This document shows positions 33,801 to 46,458 of a stretch of DNA of 64,000 nucleotides, piece by piece. Positions within the stretch are counted from its first letter, which is position 1, and every line of letters starts with the position of its first letter. This DNA is from Allacma fusca (taxonomy: Eukaryota > Arthropoda > Collembola > Symphypleona > Sminthuridae). Both the position numbers and the translations under genes were made by a program. The notes below the pieces were generated by a model. It searched no databases. It saw nothing but the letters and a program-made list of their open reading frames with translations, and was not told where the DNA came from. Location of the stretch: NCBI GenBank assembly GCA_947179485.1, contig OX359246.1, positions 27,466,001-27,530,000 on the forward strand, given 5' to 3'.

Positions 33801-36130
33801 ATGAAAGTTCTTGCTATTTTATATCTGATTTTAAATTTAAAAGAAAATTTCGCCGCCGTTTACGCGCACAAGAAATTGAGTTTCTCCTCTGTCATGGAAA
33901 CATTACTAGGAAATCCTAATTCACTTGACTGCATCAGCATTTTAATAATTCAAATAAATAGTTCCCAATTCCTGGAAACCCGCAGCAATAATTTTGTTCA
34001 AATAATAATAAATAAGTCAGGAAATAGTTCTCCGGAATATTTGCCAGTGAGTAAATACCATTCCACTTGTTTCCTAATTATTTACAACTTCCGGAAATTG
34101 AAGAGCATAGAAAAAATGTCGGACTCCGAGCCGTTTCTGAATTCTCATTTCCGGGCTGCGTACATGTTTTTTCATGAAGTCTCGGACTACAAGTTAGAAA
34201 ATAAGCTTATTTGGGAAAGGATTATTGAAGAATGTAACCTGAACAAAATACTTCACTTTAGTTTTTTCTTTTACCGAAATGAAAATTTAACACGGATATT
34301 AAAAACGTACACTGTCATTGAAAAAGGATATTCTGACAAACTGTCCCCTGTGGATGTTTGGAAGCACCTCTTTGTTATAAATCCCAGGAAATTTAATTAC
34401 GAAGGAAACGGGATGGAAGCATTAGTGTGTGCTGTTTGTGACAAGCATCTCATTGAATACGAGCGGACTGGGAAATTTACACACGTCGTGGTCGCTAAAA
34501 TATTCGAATTTTCAAAATACATCAATTCTTCCCTGAGGCTAATCCCAATTCGATTTCTCCCCCAGGAATCAAATATTAAAGATGGAGATTGGGATGATTT
34601 TATAAAGCCTCTGCTGAATGGCAGTGCTGCGATCTCCACGATCATTCGACTCGCCCCAGGACATTTGCCCATTCTGTACGAAACGATGTACTCTTCGGAA
34701 GAGGGCGTTAGATTTGTGACTGGGACACCTCAAAGGATCCTCCATAACTCTATTTATCGCCTCACCAGCCCGTTCTCCCTCTCCGTTTGGATATCCTCAC
34801 TTTGGTGTATAGTGACTGTCTTCCTTACCCTGGAAATTATCATTCGCTATCAAATCGATCATTTCCAATGTTTAAGTAGGAAGTTCCGGCAAGGAGAAAA
34901 ATACCGAAGGCACCACTCCAGTAATACATTGATTGCAATCCTCCAACCCATCGTTGACCAAAATGCTCTGTCTTCGATCACATTCTCGAAAAGTATTAAA
35001 AACAATTTTGGCAGGGTATTAATTGGGATGTGGTTTCTCCTTTTGATATCCCTGGGCTGTGTTTATAAATCCAAGTTGATTCAAATGGTAGTCATGCCGA
35101 GATATCATCAGCCCCCTTCAACGTTTCGTGAACTTGCTGAGTCTAACTATGGGATTGGGGCTGTATTGATCTCAGATATTAAAGCAACCCTTGACAAATA
35201 CACAAGTCAGGGTCATACAGAGGCCCAGCATCGAGTTCGGGAGTTTATTTATTTCAAACCAGATGTAAGGAAAAATTCGTTTGAATGAATTATTGTATAT
35301 ACATTTATACATAGCCCAAGTGACAACATAGAATTAAGGAGGGATTTTCGTACAGAGGCAGAGTCGTCAAATAATTTTTGGCGCTATTTTTATACATATT
35401 GTGTCCATGGTGTCATATGATATGTGTATTTTTTCAGTGCTATGAAAACATCCTGGATGGCATGAGTGCTTGTGTGGCCTTTAATGTAATAATTGATCGT
35501 ATTGGAATGAAGTACATGGTGGATGTGGAGAGGAGGAATATGTTCAAGAAGTCCACAGAGTCCATTCTCCCAACTAATTTTTTCACGGGTATAAGTAGAC
35601 ACTACCCTAAATTTGTTGGTAAGATTGAATATCTGAATTTAGTACAACGAAGAACATTATTATATGCATTTGTGCTAGTGTCAAGACTATATAGAGCTAG
35701 TGAGATGACATGGTGTCCAGGAATTAAATTATTAAACTCGGTACAAATACACTAATGATTTATATTTTCAGAACCATTCAATTTTGTTGTTACAAGTTTG
35801 GATAGTGGAGGTTTTGATCTTCATTGGATTGATAATATGTTGTACAAAAATAAGAGGCTGGGCCAGGAATACGCCAAGAGTCGTGTTGCCGCCAAAGGTG
35901 CTTACCGTGGAGTTGCAGAGAATGAGGCTTCAACTTCAAAGGAAATTACTTCTATGACAGTTGAGCTTCTTGCCACAGGGAATCTCCTGGCAGCCACAAT
36001 ATTCCTAATTGAGTTAATTACATTAATTTGGTCTCGTTATAAGGTTCGGCAAAATGTTTTATTTAAGCCTAGAGCATCTGTCACATCAATGCTGCCTCTG
36101 GTTTCGTCCCGTCTTGACTCCAAAAATTAA
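33801..36130 (+). CDS. Divergent ionotropic receptor (IR gene B)
   Basis: Exons 33801-35264, 35438-35618 and 35772-36130 total 2004 nt and 667 aa. The ATG at 33801 opens a signal peptide (MKVLAILYLILNL). The S1 lobe has VCAVCD followed by GDWDDFIKPLLNGSAAIS. The first membrane segment is at ~326-349 and the pore/second segment at ~404-425 (LGCVYKSKLIQMVV). The S2 lobe has PSTFRELAESNYGIG and the last membrane segment is at ~610-633. Exon 2 is exactly 181 nt, as in the other IRs here, and starts with the codon for Cys after a phase-0 intron. It is closest to IR gene A in the window (shared YKSKLIQMVV and ELAES blocks). It is probably a ligand-gated cation channel subunit; the ligand is unknown. 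Confidence 0.75.
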
Positions 36131-36318
36131 CGCTTTATTCCTCCTCCTAAACTCCTAAAAGCTGGGGAAATAACTTATTTATTTATTTATTTCAAAACAT
36201 TTATTCCAAAGGATTTTTCTCATTGAATTTGTCAGCAATTTCAAATCGACTTCTTAATGTTGACCATCTCAAGGATGAACTCTGTATATGTAAACTCACA
36301 CGTATCCCGAGCTGTTTT

Positions 36319-36324
36319 AATAAA
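36319..36324 (+). terminator. Polyadenylation signal for IR gene B
   Basis: AATAAA about 190 bases past the stop codon, followed by further A-rich sequence. Confidence 0.4.
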
Positions 36325-37256
36325 ATAAAAATGGCGTTTTAAGCTTGTAAGGAAGCCCAGGCTTCATCATTTAATTACTTTATGTAAATATTCATTAGTA
36401 CTCCCATATTAGGTGCGGGAGCAGTCGGTGAAAGTCCGATGGTTATGTGCGTGTAATACGACATGTTGTATTAAGCAGAGCATGTACACATCTGTTAAAC
36501 GTCCTATACGTAATTATCAGAGCACATGTGAAAGTCTACTTTGAGTTGACACTACAGTTCGCGGTAATACTGTAGTTGCAGAAAATGACATTGGGAAGGA
36601 TTTAATGCTAAATGCAAGAGTGCTCAAAATCAGCAATAATTTATATATACATAACATGTTACCTGTCCCTCCCAGGCTTTGTGACTACAAACAACTATCG
36701 CTTTCCGAATAAATTATGACTAAATAGACATATTCTATTTTCCTCCAAATCCAATGTTACTTGCAACAATTCCCCTGAATAAACGTATGCTTACGTCATT
36801 AGTTAGCAACAGGCCTGCTCAAGCATTATGGGGTGACTCTGTAGGGCAGTATAAATAATTAGAGATATAAGAAAGATAAATTAAATTAATTCTGCCAAAA
36901 TTTCTTTCACAAAAAACCTGTTTAAGGTGAAATAGCAATAAATAAAATAGGGTTGTACGGAGATCCCTATTGTTGTCATTTGACAAGTGTATCAGACTCT
37001 GAACAGAAAAATCAACGACAGCGGCAACGTTCAAAAAGCGTTCATTCCCCTCTAAATTAACGAAGCAATGTAGGACTATTTTTTAAAATTAATTCAAGAC
37101 TATTTTTGTCACCAGAGAATTTTATAAAATCCCACGAGTATCCAAATGCAGTCACGTTTGAAACTATCCGTATATGACAAACTATGGTGGAGGAAATTAG
37201 TACTACAGTATTTTTTAGTGTGCCATGAGATTCAATTTTAGACATTTATACTAAAA
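36325..37256. other. Intergenic between IR genes B and C
   Basis: No supported gene or element in this spacer of about 0.9 kb. Confidence 0.4.
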
Positions 37257-39445
37257 ATGTTACAGATAATCCTACGGTGTTGTTACTTTTTATTAGTCCT
37301 CGCAATTCCTCCCACAAAATCTACACTGAGCAGCATGCTGGAAGATTTTAAATCCATAACTTTACGACACTGCTCGTATATTGATTTAATGATTTACGAG
37401 AAAAATAATAAAACCCTCAATTCAAAAAATAGCAAATATAATCATCCAGGACATTTTCCCAGAGACTTGACAATTCTCACGTTATTGGAGCAAAGCAAGC
37501 CCCCTAAGTTGAAATTTCTTCTTACTCGATTTAGTCCCCAATGTGTGATAATTTTATTAGAGTTCTCATATTTTGAAAACGTTAACCCTGAAATAGTTCC
37601 AGATATTTTACAATTTCAAGGGACTCAAGGCACCTCGTTTTACATCCTTCATTTTTATGATGCTGAGAATTCCAAAATACTACCAGAGCATCTTACTAAC
37701 TTCATCCTCACTACTCATAAGTTTTTACATCTCTTGGTTGTTGTGAGTGATGCTAGCAAGAGAACCAGTGCGTTTCTAGTGAAAGGTCATGTGGACAAAT
37801 ACCTTGTTGAAATGAAGGATTTTAAAGAACTTAGGGAATTTTGGTTTGAAAAGAGACTGGATTTTGAGGGGGAAACTATGACTTGTGTTGTTTGTGCAGT
37901 GTGCGCCATTCCCAAATCCGAATTTGAAGAGAGTAAGAAGTGGCCGAACAATGTCCTCCTTATTTTATTTGGAATCAATGACTACCACAACGCCACCCTG
38001 AACTTGAGTCCTGCCCTTATTCTGGAGAATATGAACTTCGCTGATGGAGAATGGGATGACTTCATGAAACCCATGTTGGATGGCTCTGCAGCATTAACAA
38101 CTGTAGTGAAATATTCACCTGTACATTTAGACCACATTTACGCCACTGCCTCCATTATCGAATCAAAAATGAGCTTTGTAACGGCTCTACCCAAGAAAGC
38201 ATCCTTCAACTCCCTTGGAAAGCTGGTTGAGCCTTTTGACGTTTTAGTCTGGATCACATTTTTCCTCTGTTTCCTCGGTCTTTTTTGCACTGTGCGGCTT
38301 ATCATTTACATTGGCTACCATAAGAAATCCAAAGACTTTGAAGAATGGGTCCTGAGATTGGACTCAAGGAAATTTCTGAATAAGGAGGCGTATTATCGGT
38401 CCTTCCTAGCACTACTTATGCCTGTTGTTGATCAGAGCGCTTTGTCATCCGCCCATTTTGCCAAAAGTACTCGGTTGGGTCTGACCCGGATTGTAGTTAC
38501 GATTTGGTTCCTAGCCCTGATTGCTATTGGGTGTGCTTACAAATGCAAAGTCATTTCCATCATTGTGAAACCCATGTATATTTCACCCCCAACCACATTC
38601 AAGGAGCTTGCGTTTTCAAACTATGAAATCGGTGCTATTTTGTACACAGCTGCGGTTCAACCATCCATACAGACAATGAACAATAGTATAAGTGAAGCCA
38701 TTGAGTCAAGGACAACTGAGTATGAGTTCTATGAGCCAGATGTAAGTAATAATTTTATGGTATTAAAATATTTTTATTTTTTAATATTTTTTATGTTATT
38801 GTTTTCTGAAATTTTATTTCAGTGCTATCAAGGAATACTCAAAGCAGACATGGCATGTCTTGGCTTCACTGAAGTTATAAATTTTGTTGGAATGAAGTTC
38901 ATCATAGACATCCATAGAAGGAGGATGTTCGTGACGTCGAAGGAGTCACTTTTTCCTGAACCTGTGGGTATTGGTATCAGCAAATATTTTCCGCAGTTAT
39001 TGGGTTCGTACAATTATTTTAATGTCTTCCCACATTCAATGTAGGTCAATAATAAAATTTTACGCTGTTTTTGTCTCTATAGACAAAATGTCTGTATGTT
39101 TAAGCATGCTACTTATTGTGAGTACATTATTTTGTTATTGCAGTCCCGTATAACAATTACATTCGTCGCTCTGACAATAGTGGACTTCCTCGTTTCTGGG
39201 AAGTTAAGAACCGGGAGCAGAACGAGTTCATGGGTCAGAGATATGCAAAGGATCGTGTGCGGACAGAGAAGTACTATGCAGGCAGACTTGACGAAGATAT
39301 TTCAGTTCGGAAGACTGTAAATTTAGCATTACAATTATATTCGTATGGCCTCATTGGGGCTGCAGTCAGTTTTATTTCGGAACAAGGAATTAGGAGATGG
39401 TATCTGTTCAAGTATTTATTTTTTAGGTATTTTTTTAAACATTAG
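37257..39445 (+). CDS. Divergent ionotropic receptor (IR gene C)
   Basis: Exons 37257-38741, 38823-39003 and 39144-39445 total 1968 nt and 655 aa. The ATG at 37257 opens a hydrophobic signal peptide. The S1 lobe contains VCAVCA and DGEWDDFMKPMLDGSAALT. The first membrane segment is at ~328-352 and the pore/second segment at ~408-430 (AIGCAYKCKV). The S2 lobe has PTTFKELAFSNYEIG and the last membrane segment is at ~616-636. The donor of the second intron is GTTCGT and the third exon starts after TTGCAG. It is nearest to IR gene D, which begins only 480 bases downstream, so the pair arose by tandem duplication. Predicted membrane channel subunit, ligand unknown. Confidence 0.75.
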
Positions 39446-39925
39446 CATGCGCAGATACATTCATGACTGCAGAGTAAATCGTTGGCTAAACTCTAAAAAG
39501 TACCATTTTCAATGGAGATTCCATTTAAAAAGCCTGATTCTTAGTACATACCGACAATCTAGAATTACGAGACTACGATTCTGTACATTTGAGCATAATT
39601 GATGAGCACTTGCCCCACTTTCATAGCCAATTAGATTTCAACGTAAGATTTACTAACACAACAATTCCTTAGACACTCTTTTAATAGCTCAGTGAACAAA
39701 ATGAATATTCAGCCCGTTTTAATTTCAGAGATTTCGTGTATACATAATTGTCACGCTCTAGTTTCATTCTGTGTTAGCAATGGATTTAACCTATTTGAAA
39801 TCTAAAAACTCCTTAAATACGATTCCTCGAGCAACATTTGTGCACATAAATGAAAACGTTCCTGGTAGTATTTAGCCGTTCGTCGTCAAACAAGTTTCGA
39901 AAATAACCTTGCGTTAATTTCTGCA
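39446..39925. other. Short spacer between IR genes C and D
   Basis: AT-rich, with no supported feature. Confidence 0.4.
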
Positions 39926-41429
39926 ATGAGAACATTAACAGTTTGTTTAATCGTTCTCACCCTAAGACTGTCGAATGCAACTTCATTAATTAAGATCTTG
40001 GATGACTTCAAATACACTACCTTGAAAAAATGTTCCTACATTGATACAGTGCTTTATAACAAAAAACAACACTCTAAATCAGTCGGACGCAACCATAGTT
40101 TATCCCATTTAAAAAACCTTCCCAATGTTTCCATGCTATTTCAACACACTAACAAGAGAAGACATGTGAGTATCCTTCCACTTAAATTCAGCTCCGGCTG
40201 TACACTCATTATATTAGAATTGGTTGCTTCTGAAACCCTCTGCAACGAAACAATGTCCAAAATTCTACGATTTCAAGGTTCTCACCGTACAAATTTCTAC
40301 ATCGTTCACTTCTACAATGCTGAGAATTTTAAAAAACAACCAGAATATTTTGTTAATTTTACAATGTCTACGCAGAAATTTCTATATATGCTGATCTTAG
40401 TAAGTGATAACACTGAAAGTGTCAGGATGTTTATGGTCAGAGGTCAAGCAAAAACATTCGCTGTCGAAATCGGAGACATTCGACAAATAGGAGAGTTTTG
40501 GTTTGAAAAAAGAACAGATTTTGAAGGAGAAACAATGACTTGTATGGTTTGTGGAATGTGCGCAGTTCAGAAATCCGAATATGCGATGACTAAGAAGGTA
40601 CCGAATAATTTCATGCGAATGCTTTTTGGGGTCGCTGACTTCTGTAATGCAACAATGGTTCTTGAACCGGCCTTTAACTTGGAAAAGGAGAATTTCGCTG
40701 ATGGTGAATGGGACGATTACGTGAAACCCACGGTAGATGGCTCTGCAGCAATAGCAACTTTAGTACGATACACTCCGAGACATTTAGACTATATTTACCC
40801 ATCTGTCACCCTACATGGGACCAAAATCAGGTTTATAACGGCTTTACCAAAGAAGGCGACATTCAATTATTTGGGAAAATTTGTGGAACCCTTTGATAAG
40901 ATGGTTTGGGCCGGATTTTTTCTTTTCTTCATCGCTGTTTTGGTTATAATACAATGTATTGTTTGCATCGGATATAGAACAGATACTAGTAGGAGTTTAG
41001 AGTCGTCCATGGTCATCGATTTAGGGAATTCTCTTGATGTGAACGGCCACTACAGCGCATTCGTTGCTCTCCTTGACCCAGTGATTGATCAAAGTGCATT
41101 TGCGTCCCCTAAGTTTACAAAAACTATCCACTCTGGCTAAGACTTCCAACCGACCGGACAAATCGAATATCCGATCCGAATCCGATCCGAACCGAAATTT
41201 TCGGATAAATTTTCTTATTATCCGATCCGACCGTTACGGATCGAATAAAAATTGTATTCATCCGTATCCGATCCGAAATTTTCGGATCGGATAAGTGCTG
41301 CTATCCGATCCGATCCGCGGATATCCGAAATTATCCGAATTGATACCATTGGATGATAATGGAAAAAAATATTCGAAAATTTCCCCCAAAAAAAAACGTT
41401 AGCTTATAACTACATTAAAATATTTTTCA

Positions 41430-44180
41430 TTCTTTGACTCCAAGACAAATCTGTTTCTCTATGACATACCTGGGTATAATCTTCTTGTGCACAATAGGTT
41501 GACAAATAAAAAAGGAGGTGGTATACTATTGTACCTACATAAGCGTCTTCGGTTTACACTCTTTGACCTACCTATAGATACCCATAACTCTGATGTTGAG
41601 CTTGTTGCTTATAAAATCGGTTTATCTGAATTCCAATCTACTGTCATTATTATTGTTTATCGACCTCCTTCAAGTTCCATTGTAAAATTCCTCCTTTTAA
41701 TGGACAGTCTTTTTAAATTTCTTATGATAAAGTCTACAAAGTGCATGATATTTGGGGATATAAACATTGACCTTTCCCTGCATAGTCCTGATACAATCCA
41801 ACTTTTGTCTTGTCTGAATATTTATAATTATAAACAGGTCATTGATGTACAGACTCGTAGAGTTCTAGGGAAAAAACCTTCTAGCTCCTTAATTGACCAT
41901 CTCTATATCCCAACATATAAATACGTACACTGGAGGACTCACACTACCGGACTCTCTGACCACGACATGCTTCAATTTGAATTATCATTTAAGAATGCTA
42001 CATCAATCAAAGCTACTCTTATCAATTATAGAGACTTTGCGAATTGTGACTGGAGTAAGCTAAATTCTGAGTTATGCAAAGTAAACTGGGATTTCTTAAA
42101 GGATGAACAGTATTCTATGGACTTTATCTATAATGTTATTAGTACAACATTACGGGTATTACTTGATGAGTTTGTTCCCCTGAAAAGCAAGTGTATAAAG
42201 GCATCCTCGAAGACATGGATGAACAAGTACATACGTGAGTGTATACAGAGCCGTGACAAGTGTAAACAGCTTGCAATGCTACATAATGATTCTGCAAAGT
42301 GGGCTGAATACAAGTGCCGACGTTCTGAGGTAAAGAAGGAAATCTGCCTTGCAAAACGAAACTACTTCTGTGCAGAGTTGAACAAAAATGAATATAACCC
42401 AAAGCGCGTATGGAATGTCATTGACACAGTGATGGGCATTCCACGCAAATCTAACCATAGTATTGAGAAACTGTATAATGTTACAAAAGATGATTATATT
42501 TATAATACGCGTGATATCTGTGACGAGCTTGCTGATTCTTTTATTGTACCATGTTCGTATGTAGATAATGATATCTTACACTTTAAAAACTCTGTTATAA
42601 CAGATTCCAGCTTCACTGAAATTGAGGGGAAAGAAGTTTGGAAAGCATTCAGGGCACTTAAACCTAAAGGAAATAGCCACGACCTGATTAATTATAAAGT
42701 ATTCTCTAAAGCGGCTATTGTGAATCCTGTGCTGCTATTATTTAACTTGATACTACTTCGTGGCTCTTTTCCATCTTATTTTAAAGCTGCCACTGTCACT
42801 CCTATTTATAAATGTAAAGGAACCCCACACAGTGCTGATTCGTTTAGACCTATACATTCCTTGCCGTTTTTGAATAAATTGCTCGAAAAAGTAATCCTCA
42901 TTAGACTAACAAGGCAATGCACAGGTCAAATAGATGAGAATCAGCACGGTTTCAGAAAAGGCAGATCATGCTTCACTGCGGTATTTGTTTTTGTACACAA
43001 AATCTGTTCTTATCTTGGTATGCCCTTGGTCAAAGTACTTGCAGTTTTTATAGATCTGCGTAAGGCGTTTAACTCAGTATCCCGGCTCCTTTTATTACAT
43101 AAAATACAAAATAATTTTAAATGTGATGCTTATATTTTAAGACTACTTGCTGACTATTTGCATGCTAGAAAATTTAAGATTGTTCTCAACAATACCACCT
43201 CTAATCTGTACGATGACCTAAATGGTGTCCCACAAGGCTCGATACTAGGGCCGTTCCTATTTATTCTATTTTTCTCTGACATAAAATCATGTTTACCACT
43301 CGATTATGTTGCATACGCGGATGACCTAGTACTATTTCTATACGACACTTGTTTGGATAAGCTATTTGCTAGCATGCAGATATGTTTAGATATGCTAAGT
43401 AAATGGATGTATGATAACTCCCTTAAAATAAATGTGGATAAAACTATGTATTTAATATACCATAAGTCCCAATCCAATCCTGAGACCGACCGCAGCCTTT
43501 CTATCTACAATAACGACATAAGTAGAGTTTGGAGTTTCAAGTATCTTGGTGTACACATTGACGATAAACTTAAGTTCCATGACCATTTTAATCATGTTCT
43601 GTCGAAGGTTACACAAACTATGGGAGCTATCCTGAGGGCAAGAAGAAGCCTTAATGAGAGTGCAACGCGCCAGGTTATTAATTCCTTTGTATTCTCACAC
43701 ATTGACTATTGTATACTGGTATGGTCCAGTGTGTGTAAGTCTAAGCTAGACATCCTACAACATAAGATTGACAAGTTCCTTAATATTCTGTATAATAATA
43801 AGTCCAGGTTTACTGCATATTGCCCTCTCCCAAGTATCTACGAGACTTTCAATGTTTTAAATGTACATGAGCGTATAACATACTATAGTTGTAAACTGAT
43901 ATTCTCTGTGTCGCATTCCGGACATGGAGTTAACTATATAAATGGAGTGTTCCTTTTTAAGTTAATTTCATCACGCTTACGCAAATCTTCTGAGATTTTC
44001 CTATACAACCCTGTGAACAGAAGTAGTGTTGTAACAAAAAATTTAGTATATCTCTGCGCCAAAATATTTAATGATCTCCCTAGCAGCCTAAGATTACGTA
44101 CTTGTGTATATGGAGTGTTTGAGAAAATGTTGATTAAGCATATTCTTGTAAAACGTAATGATGTATGGGCATTATATTAA
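41430..44180 (+). CDS. LINE ORF2: endonuclease (partial) and reverse transcriptase
   Basis: The frame is open from the truncation point near 41430 (in-frame DSKTNLFLYDIPGYN upstream of the first usable codon at 41487) to the stop at 44180, about 915 codons. Endonuclease motifs are YRPPS, GDINIDL, SSLIDHLY and LSDHD. Reverse transcriptase motifs are RPIHSLPF, QHGFRKGRS, FIDLRKAFNSV, GVPQGSILGP, AYADDLVLF (catalytic YADD at 43314-43325), KYLGVHID and a C-terminal FNDLPSSLR block. The absence of stops or frameshifts shows that the copy is young. It cannot move on its own because the N-terminal endonuclease residues and promoter are missing. Confidence 0.85.
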   Translation, partial: FFDSKTNLFLYDIPGYNLLVHNRLTNKKGGGILLYLHKRLRFTLFDLPIDTHNSDVELVAYKIGLSEFQSTVIIIVYRPPSSSIVKFLLLMDSLFKFLMIKSTKCMIFGDINIDLSLHSPDTIQLLSCLNIYNYKQVIDVQTRRVLGKKPSSSLIDHLYIPTYKYVHWRTHTTGLSDHDMLQFELSFKNATSIKATLINYRDFANCDWSKLNSELCKVNWDFLKDEQYSMDFIYNVISTTLRVLLDEFVPLKSKCIKASSKTWMNKYIRECIQSRDKCKQLAMLHNDSAKWAEYKCRRSEVKKEICLAKRNYFCAELNKNEYNPKRVWNVIDTVMGIPRKSNHSIEKLYNVTKDDYIYNTRDICDELADSFIVPCSYVDNDILHFKNSVITDSSFTEIEGKEVWKAFRALKPKGNSHDLINYKVFSKAAIVNPVLLLFNLILLRGSFPSYFKAATVTPIYKCKGTPHSADSFRPIHSLPFLNKLLEKVILIRLTRQCTGQIDENQHGFRKGRSCFTAVFVFVHKICSYLGMPLVKVLAVFIDLRKAFNSVSRLLLLHKIQNNFKCDAYILRLLADYLHARKFKIVLNNTTSNLYDDLNGVPQGSILGPFLFILFFSDIKSCLPLDYVAYADDLVLFLYDTCLDKLFASMQICLDMLSKWMYDNSLKINVDKTMYLIYHKSQSNPETDRSLSIYNNDISRVWSFKYLGVHIDDKLKFHDHFNHVLSKVTQTMGAILRARRSLNESATRQVINSFVFSHIDYCILVWSSVCKSKLDILQHKIDKFLNILYNNKSRFTAYCPLPSIYETFNVLNVHERITYYSCKLIFSVSHSGHGVNYINGVFLFKLISSRLRKSSEIFLYNPVNRSSVVTKNLVYLCAKIFNDLPSSLRLRTCVYGVFEKMLIKHILVKRNDVWALY

Positions 44181-44335
44181 CTTGTACTACCTGTACTTGA
44201 CTCAGTCTGTCTTATTGGCCTTTTATATTTATATTCTGATTGACCATCTTGTGTCGGGAATGAAAACCAGCATTCATGTTGTTCTCTTTGACACGCTTAA
44301 TAAAGTTAATAATAATAAATAATAATAATTTTTGC
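41430..44335 (+). mobile_element. 5'-truncated CR1/L2-like LINE with (AAT)n tail
   Basis: The insert lacks ORF1 and the start of the endonuclease, as expected from 5' truncation during target-primed reverse transcription. It ends in a TAATAATAAT-type tail at 44306-44330, typical of the CR1/L2/Rex1 group. Boundaries are approximate because the target duplication was not resolved with confidence. It lies in the same orientation as the receptor gene. Confidence 0.75.
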
Positions 44336-45671
44336 ATACATTACAAACTGAATAAAAATATTACAAACACAGCTGTAAATTTGAAGCACGGAATTAATGA
44401 GAAAACACGTAAAAAGCGGCACAGTTTCTCGTTGAACAAATTGTTGTCGCACACTTCGTTCTTATTGGTCGCTCGAACGCGCTAAAAATTTGATTTTCGA
44501 ATATCCGTCGGATTATCCGATATTTATTATTTGTGATCCGAACCGATCGGATAAAGTCGTTTCCAAATCCGATCCGATCCGAATCCGATGACCGGATAAG
44601 GGGTACGTATCCGATCCGATCGGATTGTGTTCGGATCGGATAAGTAGTGTATCCGATCCGAAATTTCGGATATCCGATTTCGGATATCCGCGGATCATCC
44701 GATCGGATGGAAGCCTTAGCTCTGGCCTAGCCCGTTGTGTTATCACTATTTGGTTTTTGGCCCTAATTGCAATTGTTTGTGCGTACAAATCCAAAGTGAT
44801 TGCAATAGTCGTCAAGCCCATGTACATTCAACCACCATCCACATTCGAGGAGCTTGCAAATTCAAATTATGAAATAGGTGCCGTTTTATATGACAGTGCA
44901 GTCTTACCAGCTCTGCAGAGATTAAATAGTAGTGTTGGCAAAGCCATTGCAACTAGAACGATGGCGTACATGTTCTTCGAGCCCGATGTAAGACATTCTA
45001 GTTGTTATTAATTTAAGATAATGTGGTAAATTAATGCTCATCGGTTGAATCCTATTTGTTTTAGTGCTACAAGGGAATTCTCAAGAGCAGTATGGCATGC
45101 TTTGCCTTCGAACATATTTTTAATGGCTTGGGTCTGAAGTTCTTGACAGACATATATGGACAAAAGATGTTTACAGTTTCCAAAGACTCGTTTGATCCTG
45201 AGCCTGTGGGAATAGCTGTTAGCAAATATTACCCTCGACTAATCGGTACAGTAGTTCCCTGTTTAGATTTGAGCTTAATGGCATGTATATTTTGTATCAA
45301 AATTGTGCGCATTCGTATTGGGTCTTTGAGATCTATTTTAAATCCCAAAACGTTTTTGTACACACACAGATCCGTACAACAACTATGTTCGAAGTTTGGA
45401 AAGTGCTGGGATTCTAGATCATTGGGAAAGAGAATTTTGGCAGCAAAACAAATTAACGGGTAAGCATTATGCAATGGTTCGAGTCCAAACCGATACATTT
45501 TACGCGGGACAAATAAATGAGGAGGTTTCAGCGCGAAAATTAGTGGATCTAGCACTTTGGCTTTACTTGTTTGGTCTCATATGCGCCTTATTTGGTTTTG
45601 TTGTAGAAAAAGTATTTCATAAACGGTATATTCTTAAATACTTGCTTTGTAAGTATTTTGTAAATACTTGA

Positions 45672-46458
45672 AATTTTGTAGATTAATCACGAATTTCGTG
45701 CATGTTTTCTTTCTAGTAGAAACTAAATTAGTGTATGCTTTTATTTAGAAATTTTTAAGAACAGATTCAGAAATACATGCATGTTTGTGTGTTATCTGTA
45801 AGTGCTTTAAAAATAAAATTAAAAGAGGACATGTTGCAAAGGTTTCTAGGTTAGTCTCTGTTTTAAGGTTTTCATTCTAACACCCATAAATCACGGAGAG
45901 GGCTGAAGCTGTGGTGTTTATGTCTTTGCTCTGTATCTTCAATCTTTACACCATATTTATAAGCACATAATTTACTCACGGAACTTCATTTCTGGGGAAG
46001 CTATGGAGAATTGAGGAAGACGTGTTAACTGAAAGTTTCAGTGAGCTTTGACAGGCAGGATTTATGTTTACACACACATACACACATATCTAGAACATTT
46101 CTAATATTCTAAGATTTGAATGCGGAGCGTTTGTAGATTCAATGTGAGTGACAACTATTTTCATGTATGAATCTTTAATACCGTGTGTGAGTTATCATCG
46201 TAGATATTTGGATCAAAAATTCCATGATTGCATCCTGAATCCTGTGCGTGGTCACACCTATATACGTACTCTTTGTGTCGGATACTGTATTTCTTTTCGA
46301 ATGTATTACGACGGAAGACCTGCACCGCAGTCTTTGCCTGCAACAGCCGCTTGTTTAAATTTCATATTGTATTGCCTTTGTTAGCATAAAGTGAACTGGG
46401 TAAAGTATCTACTCCCACACTGGCAACGAGATCATTGAGAAACACTGCGAAGCCAAAT
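45672..46458. other. Gene-free stretch between IR D and remnant E
   Basis: No supported gene. There is a short CACACATA-rich run around 46070-46090. Confidence 0.4.

Larger units (their letters stand above)
41138..44719. mobile_element. hAT-like non-autonomous element (H5) carrying a LINE
   Basis: The ends are TAAGACTTCCA at left and, read backwards from the right, TAAGGCTTCCA (with one extra base). The 8-bp target duplication is ACTCTGGC/GCTCTGGC, seven of eight identical. Both arms (about 41150-41345 and 44495-44710) are dense arrays of ATCCGATCCG and CGGATATCCG words. The element proper is only about 0.65 kb; the rest is the CR1-like LINE inserted into its middle. It has no transposase. 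Confidence 0.8.
39926..45671 (+). pseudogene. Ionotropic receptor (IR gene D), exon 1 disrupted by nested transposons
   Basis: Coding parts are 39926-41137, 44727-44987, 45065-45245 and 45370-45671. Joined across the insertion they give 1956 nt and 651 aa with no other defect. The signal peptide (MRTLTVCLIVLTL), VCGMCA, DGEWDDYVKPTVDGSAAIA, first membrane segment, AIVCAYKSKV, FEELANSNYEIG and the last membrane segment are all present and align with IR gene C. The element H5 (41138-44719) sits between codons of the pore region. The flanking CTCTGGC copies (41131-41137 and 44720-44726) are its target duplication, and its first three bases, TAA, form a premature stop. As sequenced, the product would lack the second and third membrane segments and most of the S2 lobe. 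The intact remaining frame suggests a recent, possibly polymorphic, insertion. Confidence 0.8.

Noticed and set aside
42128..42402. Minus-strand ORFs inside the CR1-like LINE
   Set aside because: They lie opposite the intact reverse transcriptase frame and have no independent support.
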